DNA from: Propionivibrio soli
GTDB lineage: Bacteria; Pseudomonadota; Gammaproteobacteria; Burkholderiales; Rhodocyclaceae
DNA: 64,000 nt
Direction of reading: 5' to 3'
NCBI RefSeq assembly: GCF_025770765.1
Contig: NZ_JANZKY010000013.1
Span: 1 to 64,000, forward strand
Position numbers and translations under genes: made by a program. The notes below the pieces were generated by a model. The model had not been told where the DNA came from and ran no database searches. It saw only the letters and a list, made by a program, of their open reading frames with translations. The number at the start of each line of letters is the position of its first letter. Position 1 is the stretch's first letter. Shown in pieces: positions 9,393 through 16,970 of the stretch.

Positions 9393-9406
9393 CCTGAATT
9401 CAGAAT
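9391..9406. promoter_or_regulatory. Candidate operator ATnCTGAATTCAGnAT
   Basis: The perfect palindrome CTGAATTCAG at 9394-9403 is flanked symmetrically by AT on both sides and lies just after the predicted -10 box between the PdxA homologue and the GntR regulator. An identical ten-base palindrome sits at the same position relative to a promoter at 11370, which suggests a common repressor for both units. Confidence 0.5.
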
Positions 9407-9488
9407 GCAGAAAAACAGGGTCAACGGTATTGCATCGGCCGGCGCTAAAATACGCAGCCCGGTTTCCAGAAGAAGAGGGACTTAGCAA

Positions 9489-10190
9489 ATGAACAATGGC
9501 GTGAATGGCACCTCCTCCGGTGCGCTCCGTCCGACCGAAGCCGGTGTATTACCGATCGAGCGCCCGACATTGCATAACGTGGTCGTCTCGCGCATCCGAG
9601 ACATGATCATCGAAGGGCAATTGCCCGTCGGAGCCCGCATCCACGAAGGTCAACTCGGGCAACAACTCGGCGTCTCGCGAACGCCATTGCGGGAAGCGCT
9701 TAAAGTGTTGGCGACCGAAGGGTTGATCGAGTTGATTCCTAGCCGCGGCGCTTTCGTGCGTAAGCTGACGATCAAGGATGCCCGCGACATGCTCGATGTG
9801 CTGAGCACCTTGGAGGCGATGGCGGGGCCGATGGCCTGCCAGAACGCGAGCGACGACGATATCCGCGAAGTCCGCCGCCTGCACAACGAAATGCTCGCGT
9901 ACTACCAGTCACGCAATCGCCTTGAGTATTTCAAGCGCAACCAGCTCATCCACTCGGCGCTGATTTCGCTCGCAGGCAATGAATCGCTCGCCCTGGTGCA
10001 CGAGATCCTGCAGACGCGGATGAAGCGCATCCGTTTCATCGGCGACAAGACCGATGAATCGTGGGCGGCGGCTGTTCGGGATCACGAGGAAATGATCACC
10101 GCCCTGGAAGCTCGCGACGGAGTGCGGCTGGCGAAAGCCATGCTGGATCATCTCTCCGGGACGTGGGAGCGCATCCAGCACGCAATTTAG
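9489..10190 (+). CDS. GntR-family transcriptional regulator (FCD subfamily)
   Basis: A 233-residue repressor or activator. The winged helix-turn-helix occupies about residues 25-95, with IHEGQLGQQLGVSRTPLREALKVL as the recognition region, and an all-helical FCD ligand domain follows (about 105-225), with residues such as RNQLIHSALISLAGN typical of the metal/acid-binding pocket. The ATG at 9489 follows GAGGGAC. It is divergent from the PdxA-tct operon and likely responds to the sugar acid or an intermediate. It may bind the palindrome in its own upstream region. Confidence 0.88.
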   Translation: MNNGVNGTSSGALRPTEAGVLPIERPTLHNVVVSRIRDMIIEGQLPVGARIHEGQLGQQLGVSRTPLREALKVLATEGLIELIPSRGAFVRKLTIKDARDMLDVLSTLEAMAGPMACQNASDDDIREVRRLHNEMLAYYQSRNRLEYFKRNQLIHSALISLAGNESLALVHEILQTRMKRIRFIGDKTDESWAAAVRDHEEMITALEARDGVRLAKAMLDHLSGTWERIQHAI

Positions 10191-10199
10191 GCACTCGGC

Positions 10200-10226
10200 A
10201 GAGGGCGTCAGCGATCGCCTCTTTTT
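10200..10226 (+). terminator. Terminator of the GntR gene
   Basis: AGAGGGCG and CGCCTCT pair with one bulged G around an eight-base loop and are followed by TTTTT. It lies ten bases after the GntR stop and separates it from the convergent SorC regulator. Confidence 0.55.
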
Positions 10227-10287
10227 CCGTCCCCGGGAATGCGGCACGCATCCAGCCGCTACCGTCGACAGGGACGGATTTCTCCGC

Positions 10288-11280
10288 TCAAGCCGTGGCC
10301 GCCGCTTTACGGTTCGATGTCTTTGGGCGATTTTCCGGGGAGAGCAGGCGGCGGGCGACCGCTTCGTCCGTCACCAGGCAGTTTACGTAGCCCTTGTGCA
10401 GGATTGCCCGGATGACTTCGGCTTTATAAAGCCCGCCAGAAATCAGGAAGCTGTGCGGAATCGCCTTCAGGTCCGCCGGCGGCATGGCAATGACTTTTCT
10501 GTTCAGCGGGTGGTTCACGGGGTCGCCATCGGCACCCATGAACGTCCCGAGGAATTCGCCGATCGCGCCATCCTTTTCCAGCTGCGGCAGCTGTTCGTTC
10601 ACGGTGTTGATCGCGGTCAGCTTCGTACGCGACGTCAGGTCACCGCACGAAACAAGCGCGATGTCGGCTTGTTTCGCACGTGCCATTACTTCGTTGACGC
10701 CGCTATGCGTAAGCAGGATCTCGCGGCTTTCCGCGCTGGGGCAATAGATTGGCGCCGTTACGTAGTAGCAATCGGCGCCGAGGGTGCGGGCGAGTTCCGT
10801 CGATACCTCGAACGTGTTCGTTTCCGAGCCTTTGGTGAGGCCGCCCATCAGCGACACGACGCAGGCGTCTTTCAGTTCGCGTTCGCGCAGGCGCTTGATA
10901 CTGGCAATGAGCGTCCTTCCCCAACCAACGCCGATGCACTGGCCATCGGCGAGCAGGCTGTCGAGAACGACACCCGCCGCGTCGCCGAGCATACGCCGCT
11001 GCTGCTCATCGTCATCGGCCGAGGGGACGACCGAGACGAGCTTTAGACCGAATGCCGTTTTCAGGCGCTCCTCGAGTTCGACACAACTGACGAGCGGCAG
11101 GCGGATGTCGACCACCACCGAGCCGTCGGCGCGCAGTTGCCCGACGATGCGGTTTACGCGCGCCCTCGGCAAACCGAGCTTGTCCGAAATCTCCTGCTGC
11201 GTTAGCCCGGCGACGTAGTAATACCAGGCGATCCGTGCGCGTGTCTGCTCGTTGTAAAGGGTGGTTTCGCCGATGCTCAT
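10288..11280 (-). CDS. SorC/DeoR-type sugar-binding transcriptional regulator (EryD-like context)
   Basis: A 330-residue regulator with an N-terminal helix-turn-helix (about residues 12-60: GLTQQEISDKLGLPRARVNRI) and a C-terminal sugar-phosphate-binding domain of the SorC family (about 65-320). The ATG at 11280 is favoured by an excellent GGAGGAGAG site; in-frame codons extend 24 residues further up without one. It is divergent from the RpiB-TIM-DhaKL operon, the same arrangement as the SorC-family regulator EryD with erythritol genes in rhizobia. The likely effector is a tetrulose phosphate or related sugar phosphate. Confidence 0.88.
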   Translation of the reverse strand: MSIGETTLYNEQTRARIAWYYYVAGLTQQEISDKLGLPRARVNRIVGQLRADGSVVVDIRLPLVSCVELEERLKTAFGLKLVSVVPSADDDEQQRRMLGDAAGVVLDSLLADGQCIGVGWGRTLIASIKRLRERELKDACVVSLMGGLTKGSETNTFEVSTELARTLGADCYYVTAPIYCPSAESREILLTHSGVNEVMARAKQADIALVSCGDLTSRTKLTAINTVNEQLPQLEKDGAIGEFLGTFMGADGDPVNHPLNRKVIAMPPADLKAIPHSFLISGGLYKAEVIRAILHKGYVNCLVTDEAVARRLLSPENRPKTSNRKAAATA

Positions 11281-11342
11281 GGCCTCTCCTCCAAGACTTG
11301 CTGCGCGGGAAACGTCGTCCGACTTTCCCGCTTGAACAAATG

Positions 11343-11371
11343 TTGTTGCCAAAATACAAATGTATTATACT
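11343..11371 (+). promoter_or_regulatory. Predicted sigma-70 promoter of the RpiB-TIM-DhaKL operon
   Basis: TTGTTG (11343-11348) and TATACT (11366-11371) are spaced by exactly 17 bases. The RpiB-like gene starts 45 bases downstream, so transcription would begin close to 11378, inside the CTGAATTCAG palindrome. Confidence 0.55.
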
Positions 11372-11379
11372 GAATTCAG
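11370..11379. promoter_or_regulatory. Candidate operator CTGAATTCAG
   Basis: This perfect ten-base palindrome overlaps the end of the -10 box and the expected start site of the RpiB-TIM-DhaKL operon. It is identical to the palindrome at 9394-9403 in front of the GntR gene, preceded in both cases by AT and one variable base. A protein bound here would block initiation. Confidence 0.5.
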
Positions 11380-11415
11380 CCGCAACTCATCACCCTAACG
11401 AAAGGTAGAAGCGCC

Positions 11416-11874
11416 ATGAAAATCGCAGTCGCCGGTGACAGCGCCGGGGTCGGCCTGGCGGAAATCCTGACCGCCCATCTCGCCGGAATGAAAGGCATCG
11501 AAGCCGTCAATCTCAGCCACTCGCCCACCGGCGCGTCGGAATACTACGCCAACATCGCCGAGCGGGTGGCGCAGGCGATTCTCGCCAAGGAATTCGACCG
11601 CGGCATTCTCGTCTGCGGTACTGGCATCGGCGTGGCCATGTCGGCGAACAAGGTACCCGGCATCCGCGCCGCGCAGACGCATGACACGTTCTCGGCGGAG
11701 CGGGCGGCGAAGAGCAACAACGCGCACATCATCACCCTGGGCGCCCGCGTCGTGGCGCCGGAACTGGCGAAGACGATCGTCAACGCCTGGATCGCGTCGG
11801 ACTTCGACCCGGCCGGGCCATCGGCGGGCAACGTTGCCGCGGTCGACGAACTCGACCACAAATACCGCAAGTAG
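11416..11874 (+). CDS. RpiB/LacAB-family isomerase, resembling D-erythrulose 4-phosphate isomerase
   Basis: A 152-residue sugar-phosphate isomerase. It opens with [18 protein letters not shown] rather than the DHAG motif of housekeeping RpiB, and continues with [36 protein letters not shown] and an [17 protein letters not shown] tail. As far as I can recall, these features match the EryI/DerI branch that converts D-erythrulose 4-phosphate to D-erythrose 4-phosphate in tetritol catabolism. The catalytic Cys (VCGTGIG) is present. It is the first gene of the operon, directly after a predicted promoter, with AAAGG upstream of the ATG. The branch assignment is from motif memory, not alignment. Confidence 0.8.
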   Translation: MKIAVAGDSAGVGLAEILTAHLAGMKGIEAVNLSHSPTGASEYYANIAERVAQAILAKEFDRGILVCGTGIGVAMSANKVPGIRAAQTHDTFSAERAAKSNNAHIITLGARVVAPELAKTIVNAWIASDFDPAGPSAGNVAAVDELDHKYRK

Positions 11875-11951
11875 CCGGCGTACACACCCGGCCGGCCAAG
11901 CTGGCATCGGCTCGGCCGGGATGACAACAAGAAGAGGAAACAGAGAGAGCC

Positions 11952-12740
11952 ATGCGCCGACCTATCGCCGGAACCGGATGGAAGATGAACAACGGTGCGG
12001 CGGACGCCTACCGTTATGCCGCCGCGCTGAAACAGGCGTTGACCGGCGTGGATGTGTCCGGCATCGATGTCTTCGTCCTGCCGCCCTTCACGTCGCTCCA
12101 CGCGGCGGGGGCGGCTTTCGCCAATTCGCCGGTCGCTATTGGCGGCCAGAACATGCATTGGGACGACGCGGGCGGTTGGACGGGCGAAATCTCGGCGCCC
12201 ATGCTCGTCGAAGCCGGTTGCCGTTATGTTGAACTCGCGCACTCGGAACGCCTGCAACACTTCGGGGAAACCTACCCGCTCGTACGCCGCAAGGTCGACC
12301 AGGCGATGGCGGCCGGGCTCGTGCCGATCATCTGCCTGGGCGAAACCGCCGCCGAAAAGGCGGCCGGGCGTGCTGACGAAGTGCTCAGTGAGCAGGTGCT
12401 CACTTCTCTTGCGGGCCAGCCTATTGAAAGAACGGCCGACGTTGTTTTGGCCTACGAACCACGCTGGGCGATTGGCGCCGCGGACGCGGCCTCGCCCGAG
12501 TACGTCGCTGCGCGCCACGCCGCACTACGCCGGATACTGCGCGAGCACCGTGGCGAGAACGCTGCACTCGAAACGCGCATCCTGTACGGCGGATCGGTGA
12601 CGCCCGAAAACGGAAAAGAACTGATCGAGATCGAGGACGTCGACGGCTTGTTCGTCGGCCGTGCGGCATGGAAAGCCGAAGGATTTGCTCGCATCGTTAA
12701 GATCGTCAGCGAGGCGGCGAGCCGCAAGAAGTCGTTTTGA
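11952..12740 (+). CDS. Triosephosphate isomerase-like protein, resembling L-erythrulose 1-phosphate isomerase
   Basis: A 262-residue TIM-barrel enzyme with the catalytic Lys (GTGWKMNN), His (ELAHSER) and Glu (AYEPRWAIG). Several places differ from housekeeping TpiA: GNWKMN reads GTGWKMN, the mobile loop after WAIG is AADAASPEY instead of the GTGKTA type, and the final phosphate loop is GLFVGRAAW instead of the GGASL type. HWDDAGGWTGEIS and GRAAW resemble the EryH/LerI branch that interconverts L-erythrulose 1-phosphate and D-erythrulose 4-phosphate. It follows the RpiB-like gene by 77 bases. A housekeeping TpiA role is less likely but not excluded. Confidence 0.8.
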   Translation: MRRPIAGTGWKMNNGAADAYRYAAALKQALTGVDVSGIDVFVLPPFTSLHAAGAAFANSPVAIGGQNMHWDDAGGWTGEISAPMLVEAGCRYVELAHSERLQHFGETYPLVRRKVDQAMAAGLVPIICLGETAAEKAAGRADEVLSEQVLTSLAGQPIERTADVVLAYEPRWAIGAADAASPEYVAARHAALRRILREHRGENAALETRILYGGSVTPENGKELIEIEDVDGLFVGRAAWKAEGFARIVKIVSEAASRKKSF

Positions 12741-12944
12741 CGCATTCGCACGAGAGATCGAGCGCAAGATGACTAACCGATGCCGCCGCCGGGAGTCCAC
12801 GATTGAGGGAAAGCTGTGGACGTGGAATTCGACTTCGAGTGCGGGCGGTAGCTGGGAGAACGGTATTACCGCGGCGCTCGCCCAGGGTGGCGCCGCAACT
12901 GACCTGGTATCTATTGCTAACCATTGCCTGTTGGGGGACCCCAC
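12741..12944. other. Spacer between TIM-like and DhaKL genes
   Basis: No convincing gene was found. A 59-codon frame (12770-12948) ends in an ATGA overlap with the kinase start, but its third-position GC (roughly two thirds) is lower than that of the neighbours and the product resembles nothing I know. It could be a decayed coding fragment or an untranslated leader of the kinase gene. Confidence 0.3.
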
Positions 12945-14657
12945 ATGACTTGCATACTCAATAACGCGGAAGACTTCGCTACGACGGCGATGGCCGGTTT
13001 CGCTTCGATCTACGCGCGTTCCGTGCGCCCGGTGACGGGCGGTGTCGTCCGTTCTACGGCCACGCCGGAGGGCAAGGTCGCCGTCGTGGTCGGCGGCGGT
13101 TCGGGCCACTACCCGGCCTTTGCCGGCTTCGTGGGGCCGGGCCTGGCCGATGCGGCGATCGCTGGCGACGTGTTCGCTTCGCCTTCGGCCCATAGCGTCG
13201 CCCACGTGTGCCGTCACGCCCACCGAGGCGGTGGCATCCTGCTCGGTTTCGGCAACTATGCGGGCGACGTGCTCAACTTCGGTTTGGCGGCCGAACGCCT
13301 GATGTCGGAAGGGATCGACGTGCGCATCCTGCCCGTTACCGACGACGTGGCCAGCGCCCCGGCCGACAAGGCGAGCCAGCGCCGCGGCGTGGCGGGCGAC
13401 CTCGTCGTGTTCAAGATCGCCGGTGCAGCCGCCGAAGCGGGAAAGACCCTCGACGAGGTCGAGCGCATCGCGCGCCTGGCCAACAAACGCACCGTGTCTT
13501 TCGGCGTCGCCTTTACCGGCTGCACGCTGCCGGGTTCCAAGGAGCCGTTGTTTACGGTTCCGGCCCAGCGCATGGGCATCGGCCTCGGCATCCACGGGGA
13601 ACCCGGGATCAGCGAAGACGACATTCGCCCGGCGGATGAGCTGGCTGTTACCCTGGTGGAACGCCTGGCCATGGAAAAGCCGGCTGGTTCCAACGGCCGC
13701 GTTGCGGTTGTTCTGAACGGCCTTGGTTGTACCAAGTATGAGGAGCTGTTCGTGCTATGGACAGGTGTCGAGGCGGCGCTCAAGAAGGCAGGCCTCACAG
13801 CGGTTCAGCCGGAAGTCGGCGAATTCGTGACGAGTCTCGATATGGCCGGTTGCTCGCTGACCCTCACTTGGCTGGACGACGAACTGGAACAATACTGGTG
13901 CGCACCCTGCGATACGCCCGTGCTGCGGCGCGGGGCGATCATCCCGACGCAGCCGGCGCCGGCGTTCTCCGAAGAAAAGGGAACGGTCACTTTCGGTCCG
14001 GCGTCTGCCCAATCGAAAGCCGACGGCAAGTGTGTCGCGGGTGTTCTCGGAGCCATTGCCAAGGCGTTGCGGGAAGCCGAAGCGGAACTTGGCCGTATCG
14101 ACGCACTCGCCGGTGATGGCGACCACGGCCAAGGCATGACCCGCGGTTCGGCCGCCGCTGCCGAAGCCGCCGAACAAGCGGTGGCCGCCGGTGCCGGTGC
14201 CGCCAGTGTGCTTTCGGCCGCCGGTGACGCGTGGGCCGACCGCGCGGGCGGGACGTCCGGCGCGCTCTGGGGCCTTGCCTTGCGCACCTGGAGCGGTGCG
14301 CTCAGCGACGAAGCCCCGTTGACGGCGGAAGCCATCGCCAAAGGCGCGCAGGCCGGTTACGACGCGATCACCCGGCTTGGCCGTGCGCGCGTTGGCGACA
14401 AGACGTTGGTCGATGCGTTCGATCCGTTCGTTGCCACGCTGTGTGCCGAAGTCAGCAAGGGGCGGCCGCTCGCGGCGTCGTGGGCCGACGCCGCGCAGGC
14501 AGCGACCAAGGCCGCTGAAGCAACGGCGCAGCTCACCCCGAAACTCGGCCGCGCGCGCTCGCACACCGCGCGCAGCCTGGGTCATCCGGACGCGGGGGCC
14601 GTCTCTCTGGCGCTCTGCGCACGCGTCGTGGCGACCAAAATAGCGGATCCGTCCTGA
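12945..14657 (+). CDS. Fused DhaK-DhaL ATP-dependent ketose kinase (dihydroxyacetone or erythrulose kinase)
   Basis: A 570-residue kinase of the DAK family. Residues 1-330 are the DhaK domain, with GGGSGHYPAFAGFVGPGLADA and the histidine of GIGLGIHGEPG that binds the ketone covalently. Residues 360-570 are the DhaL domain, with the Mg-ATP loop DGDHGQGMTRG and DRAGGTSGALWG. ATP-dependent fused forms phosphorylate dihydroxyacetone or, in tetritol pathways, erythrulose (LerK/DerK type). The ATG at 12945 follows GGGGGACC. A 204-base spacer precedes it. Together with the two tetrulose-type isomerases next to it, erythrulose is the better substrate guess, with dihydroxyacetone as the alternative. 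Confidence 0.88.
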   Translation: MTCILNNAEDFATTAMAGFASIYARSVRPVTGGVVRSTATPEGKVAVVVGGGSGHYPAFAGFVGPGLADAAIAGDVFASPSAHSVAHVCRHAHRGGGILLGFGNYAGDVLNFGLAAERLMSEGIDVRILPVTDDVASAPADKASQRRGVAGDLVVFKIAGAAAEAGKTLDEVERIARLANKRTVSFGVAFTGCTLPGSKEPLFTVPAQRMGIGLGIHGEPGISEDDIRPADELAVTLVERLAMEKPAGSNGRVAVVLNGLGCTKYEELFVLWTGVEAALKKAGLTAVQPEVGEFVTSLDMAGCSLTLTWLDDELEQYWCAPCDTPVLRRGAIIPTQPAPAFSEEKGTVTFGPASAQSKADGKCVAGVLGAIAKALREAEAELGRIDALAGDGDHGQGMTRGSAAAAEAAEQAVAAGAGAASVLSAAGDAWADRAGGTSGALWGLALRTWSGALSDEAPLTAEAIAKGAQAGYDAITRLGRARVGDKTLVDAFDPFVATLCAEVSKGRPLAASWADAAQAATKAAEATAQLTPKLGRARSHTARSLGHPDAGAVSLALCARVVATKIADPS

Positions 14658-14662
14658 CAGAA

Positions 14663-14694
14663 AAGGCGCGGCCGCGGTAACGCGGCGGCGCCTT
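14663..14694 (+). terminator. Hairpin after the DhaKL gene
   Basis: AAGGCGCGGCCGCG and CGCGGCGGCGCCTT form a 14-base stem with one mismatch and a GTAA loop, starting six bases after the kinase stop codon. No T-tract follows, so termination would be imperfect or factor-assisted. Confidence 0.5.
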
Positions 14695-15182
14695 CTGCAA
14701 CTTACGTGAACGACTTCGGGCGGTGGCTGGTAAGCGTGCCGCCCATATTCTTTCTGCCAAAGCCGCAGGTCGGCCATCCCTTTTCCGGCGGTGTTTTCCC
14801 ACACTAAACACCCGGCATCACGTTCGTTTGTCGACGAATACCTTTCGCCCACGGCCGTCTCATAGCGGCTATCCAGCAGTCGAAGTGATTGCCTCCGACT
14901 ACCACCAATACCGTTCCCAATCGGCTCTAGTTATTCCGAAAAATCGCCGTTCGGTCGGCGCCCGTCTACAATATGGCCTGCGCCTTCGGTGAGAGGCTTC
15001 CACCCTATCGCCGGACGTGCCCGCTTTCCTATCAGGGAGCCGGCGCCGCGCTTGTCGCGGTGGCAAGAAGAAAAACCGGGAAACCCGAGGGATTGCGCTA
15101 CCAAGATGAAACGGCACGGACGCACGTGCCGATCAAATGGCCGCTGTCCTCTTTCCCTCTTCATACTGGAGTCTGAAAGCAC
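14695..15182. other. Non-coding stretch before the kor operon
   Basis: About 490 bases without a convincing gene on either strand; open frames here are extensions or shadows of neighbours. It presumably holds the promoter and leader of the kor genes. I see no clear -35/-10 pair, tRNA or riboswitch fold; the best -10-like hexamer is TACAAT near 14968, without a matching -35. Confidence 0.4.
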
Positions 15183-16970
15183 GTGAAACCGACAAATACG
15201 GGTGGGCCCGACTACTACCACAAGGTCGTGGACTGCCAATGGGCGTGCCCCGCCCACACCCCGGTGCCCGAGTACATCCGGCTGATCGCCGGCGGGCGCT
15301 ACTCCGACGCGTACATGATCAACTGGCACTCGAACGTGTTTCCGGGAATTCTCGGACGCGTTTGCGATCGTCCGTGCGAACCGGCATGCCGGCGCGGGCG
15401 TATCGACAAGGAGCCGGTAGCCATCTGCCGCCTCAAGCGAGTGGCCGCCGACCTCAAAGACGACATCAAGGAACAACTGCCGAAAGCGCCGGAGAAGAAG
15501 AACGGCAAACGCGTCGCCTGTGTCGGCGCGGGCCCGGCGTCGCTGACCGTTGCTCGCGACCTGGCGTTGCAGGGCTACGAAGTGAGCGTTTTCGACGCCG
15601 GCAAGGCCGCCGGTGGCATGGTGCGGACGCAAATTCCGAAATTCCGCCTGCCTGATAGCGTGCTCGACGAGGAATGCGGTTACATCATCGATCTGGGCGT
15701 TGATCTGCATCTCAATCACTGGATCGACAGCCTCAAGAAGATGCTCGACGAGCCGTGGGATGCCGTCTTCATCGGCACCGGCGCCCCGCGCGGCCGCGAC
15801 GCAGACCTTCCGGGCCGCAAAGAGGCCGCCAAGCATATCCACATCGGCATCGACTGGCTCGCCAACGTTGCCTTCGGCCACACGACGAGCATTGCCCCGC
15901 GCGTCATCGTCCTCGGCGGCGGCAACACGGCGATGGACTGCTGCCGTTCGGCGCGCCGCCTTGGCGGCGCCGACGTCAAAGTCGTCGTGCGCAGCGGCTT
16001 CGACGAAATGAAAGCCTCTCCATGGGAAAAGGAAGAGGCGATGCACGAACAGATTCCCATCATCAACATGCACGTGCCGAAGGAATTTGTGCACGACAAC
16101 GGCAAGTTGAAGGGCGTCATGTTCGAGATCGTCAAGGCCGAATACGACGAAAAGGGCCGACGCAAGCTCGTTCCCACCGGCGAGCCGGACGTGTTCATGG
16201 AATGCGACGAAGTGCTCGTCGCCATCGGCCAGGAAAACGCCTTCCCGTGGATCGAGAAGGATATCGGCATCGCATTCGACAAGTGGGGGCTGCCGGTCCT
16301 CAATGCCAAGACCTTCCAGTCCACGTTGCCGAAAGTCTTCTTCGGCGGCGATGCTGCGTTCGGTCCGAAGAACATCATCACGGCCGTGGCACACGGCCAC
16401 GAAGCGGCGATCTCGATCGATCTCTTCTGCAAGGGACGCAACCTCGAACTGCGCGTGCCGCCCAACTTCAGCCTCGTCAGCCAGAAGATGGGCATCCACG
16501 AATGGATCTACGACAACCAAGTGTCCGAGGAGGAGCGCAAGAAGGTGCCGGTGAAGGCGCTTGAGAAGACGCTCAAGGACATCAAGCTTGAGCTCGAACT
16601 CGGGTTCGATCCGTTCATGGCCTGCTCGGAAGCCGAGCGCTGTCTCAATTGCGACGTGCAGACCGTTTTCAACGCCAAGACCTGCATCGAATGCGATGCC
16701 TGTGCCGACATCTGTCCCACCGAATGCATCACCTTCACGACCAACGGCGAGGAAGAAGATCTACGTACACGGTTGAAAGCGCCCGCCAAAAATCTTGATC
16801 AGGCCCTCGTTGTTTCCGATGCACTGAAAACGGGGCGGGTCATGGTCAAGGACGAGAACATCTGTCTTCATTGCGGCATGTGTGCCGAACGCTGTCCGAC
16901 CGGAGCCTGGGACATGCAGAAATTTTTCCTGCAAGCCGCCCAGGCCGGCATGGAGGCCCCGAGAACATGA
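15183..16970 (+). CDS. korC: KorC-type FAD/iron-sulfur NAD(P)H:ferredoxin oxidoreductase subunit
   Basis: A 595-residue flavoprotein of the glutamate-synthase-small-subunit type. The N-terminal region carries cysteines for iron-sulfur clusters (CQWACPAHTPVPEYI and CDRPCEPACRRG). An FAD site (VACVGAGPASLTVARDL) is near residue 110, an NAD(P)H site (VIVLGGGNTAMDCCRSAR) near 240, and two 4Fe-4S motifs lie at the C terminus (CIECDACADICPTEC and CLHCGMCAERCPTG). It begins with GTG at 15183 behind a weakly placed GGAG and overlaps korA by four bases. In Thauera/Azoarcus-type systems this subunit couples 2-oxoacid oxidation to NADP. Here it would pass electrons from KorAB through its clusters to FAD and NAD(P). 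Confidence 0.85.
   Translation: MKPTNTGGPDYYHKVVDCQWACPAHTPVPEYIRLIAGGRYSDAYMINWHSNVFPGILGRVCDRPCEPACRRGRIDKEPVAICRLKRVAADLKDDIKEQLPKAPEKKNGKRVACVGAGPASLTVARDLALQGYEVSVFDAGKAAGGMVRTQIPKFRLPDSVLDEECGYIIDLGVDLHLNHWIDSLKKMLDEPWDAVFIGTGAPRGRDADLPGRKEAAKHIHIGIDWLANVAFGHTTSIAPRVIVLGGGNTAMDCCRSARRLGGADVKVVVRSGFDEMKASPWEKEEAMHEQIPIINMHVPKEFVHDNGKLKGVMFEIVKAEYDEKGRRKLVPTGEPDVFMECDEVLVAIGQENAFPWIEKDIGIAFDKWGLPVLNAKTFQSTLPKVFFGGDAAFGPKNIITAVAHGHEAAISIDLFCKGRNLELRVPPNFSLVSQKMGIHEWIYDNQVSEEERKKVPVKALEKTLKDIKLELELGFDPFMACSEAERCLNCDVQTVFNAKTCIECDACADICPTECITFTTNGEEEDLRTRLKAPAKNLDQALVVSDALKTGRVMVKDENICLHCGMCAERCPTGAWDMQKFFLQAAQAGMEAPRT

Noticed and set aside
13755..14852. Minus-strand frame over the DhaKL gene
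   Set aside because: Shadow of the certain kinase gene, no ribosome site and no family features.
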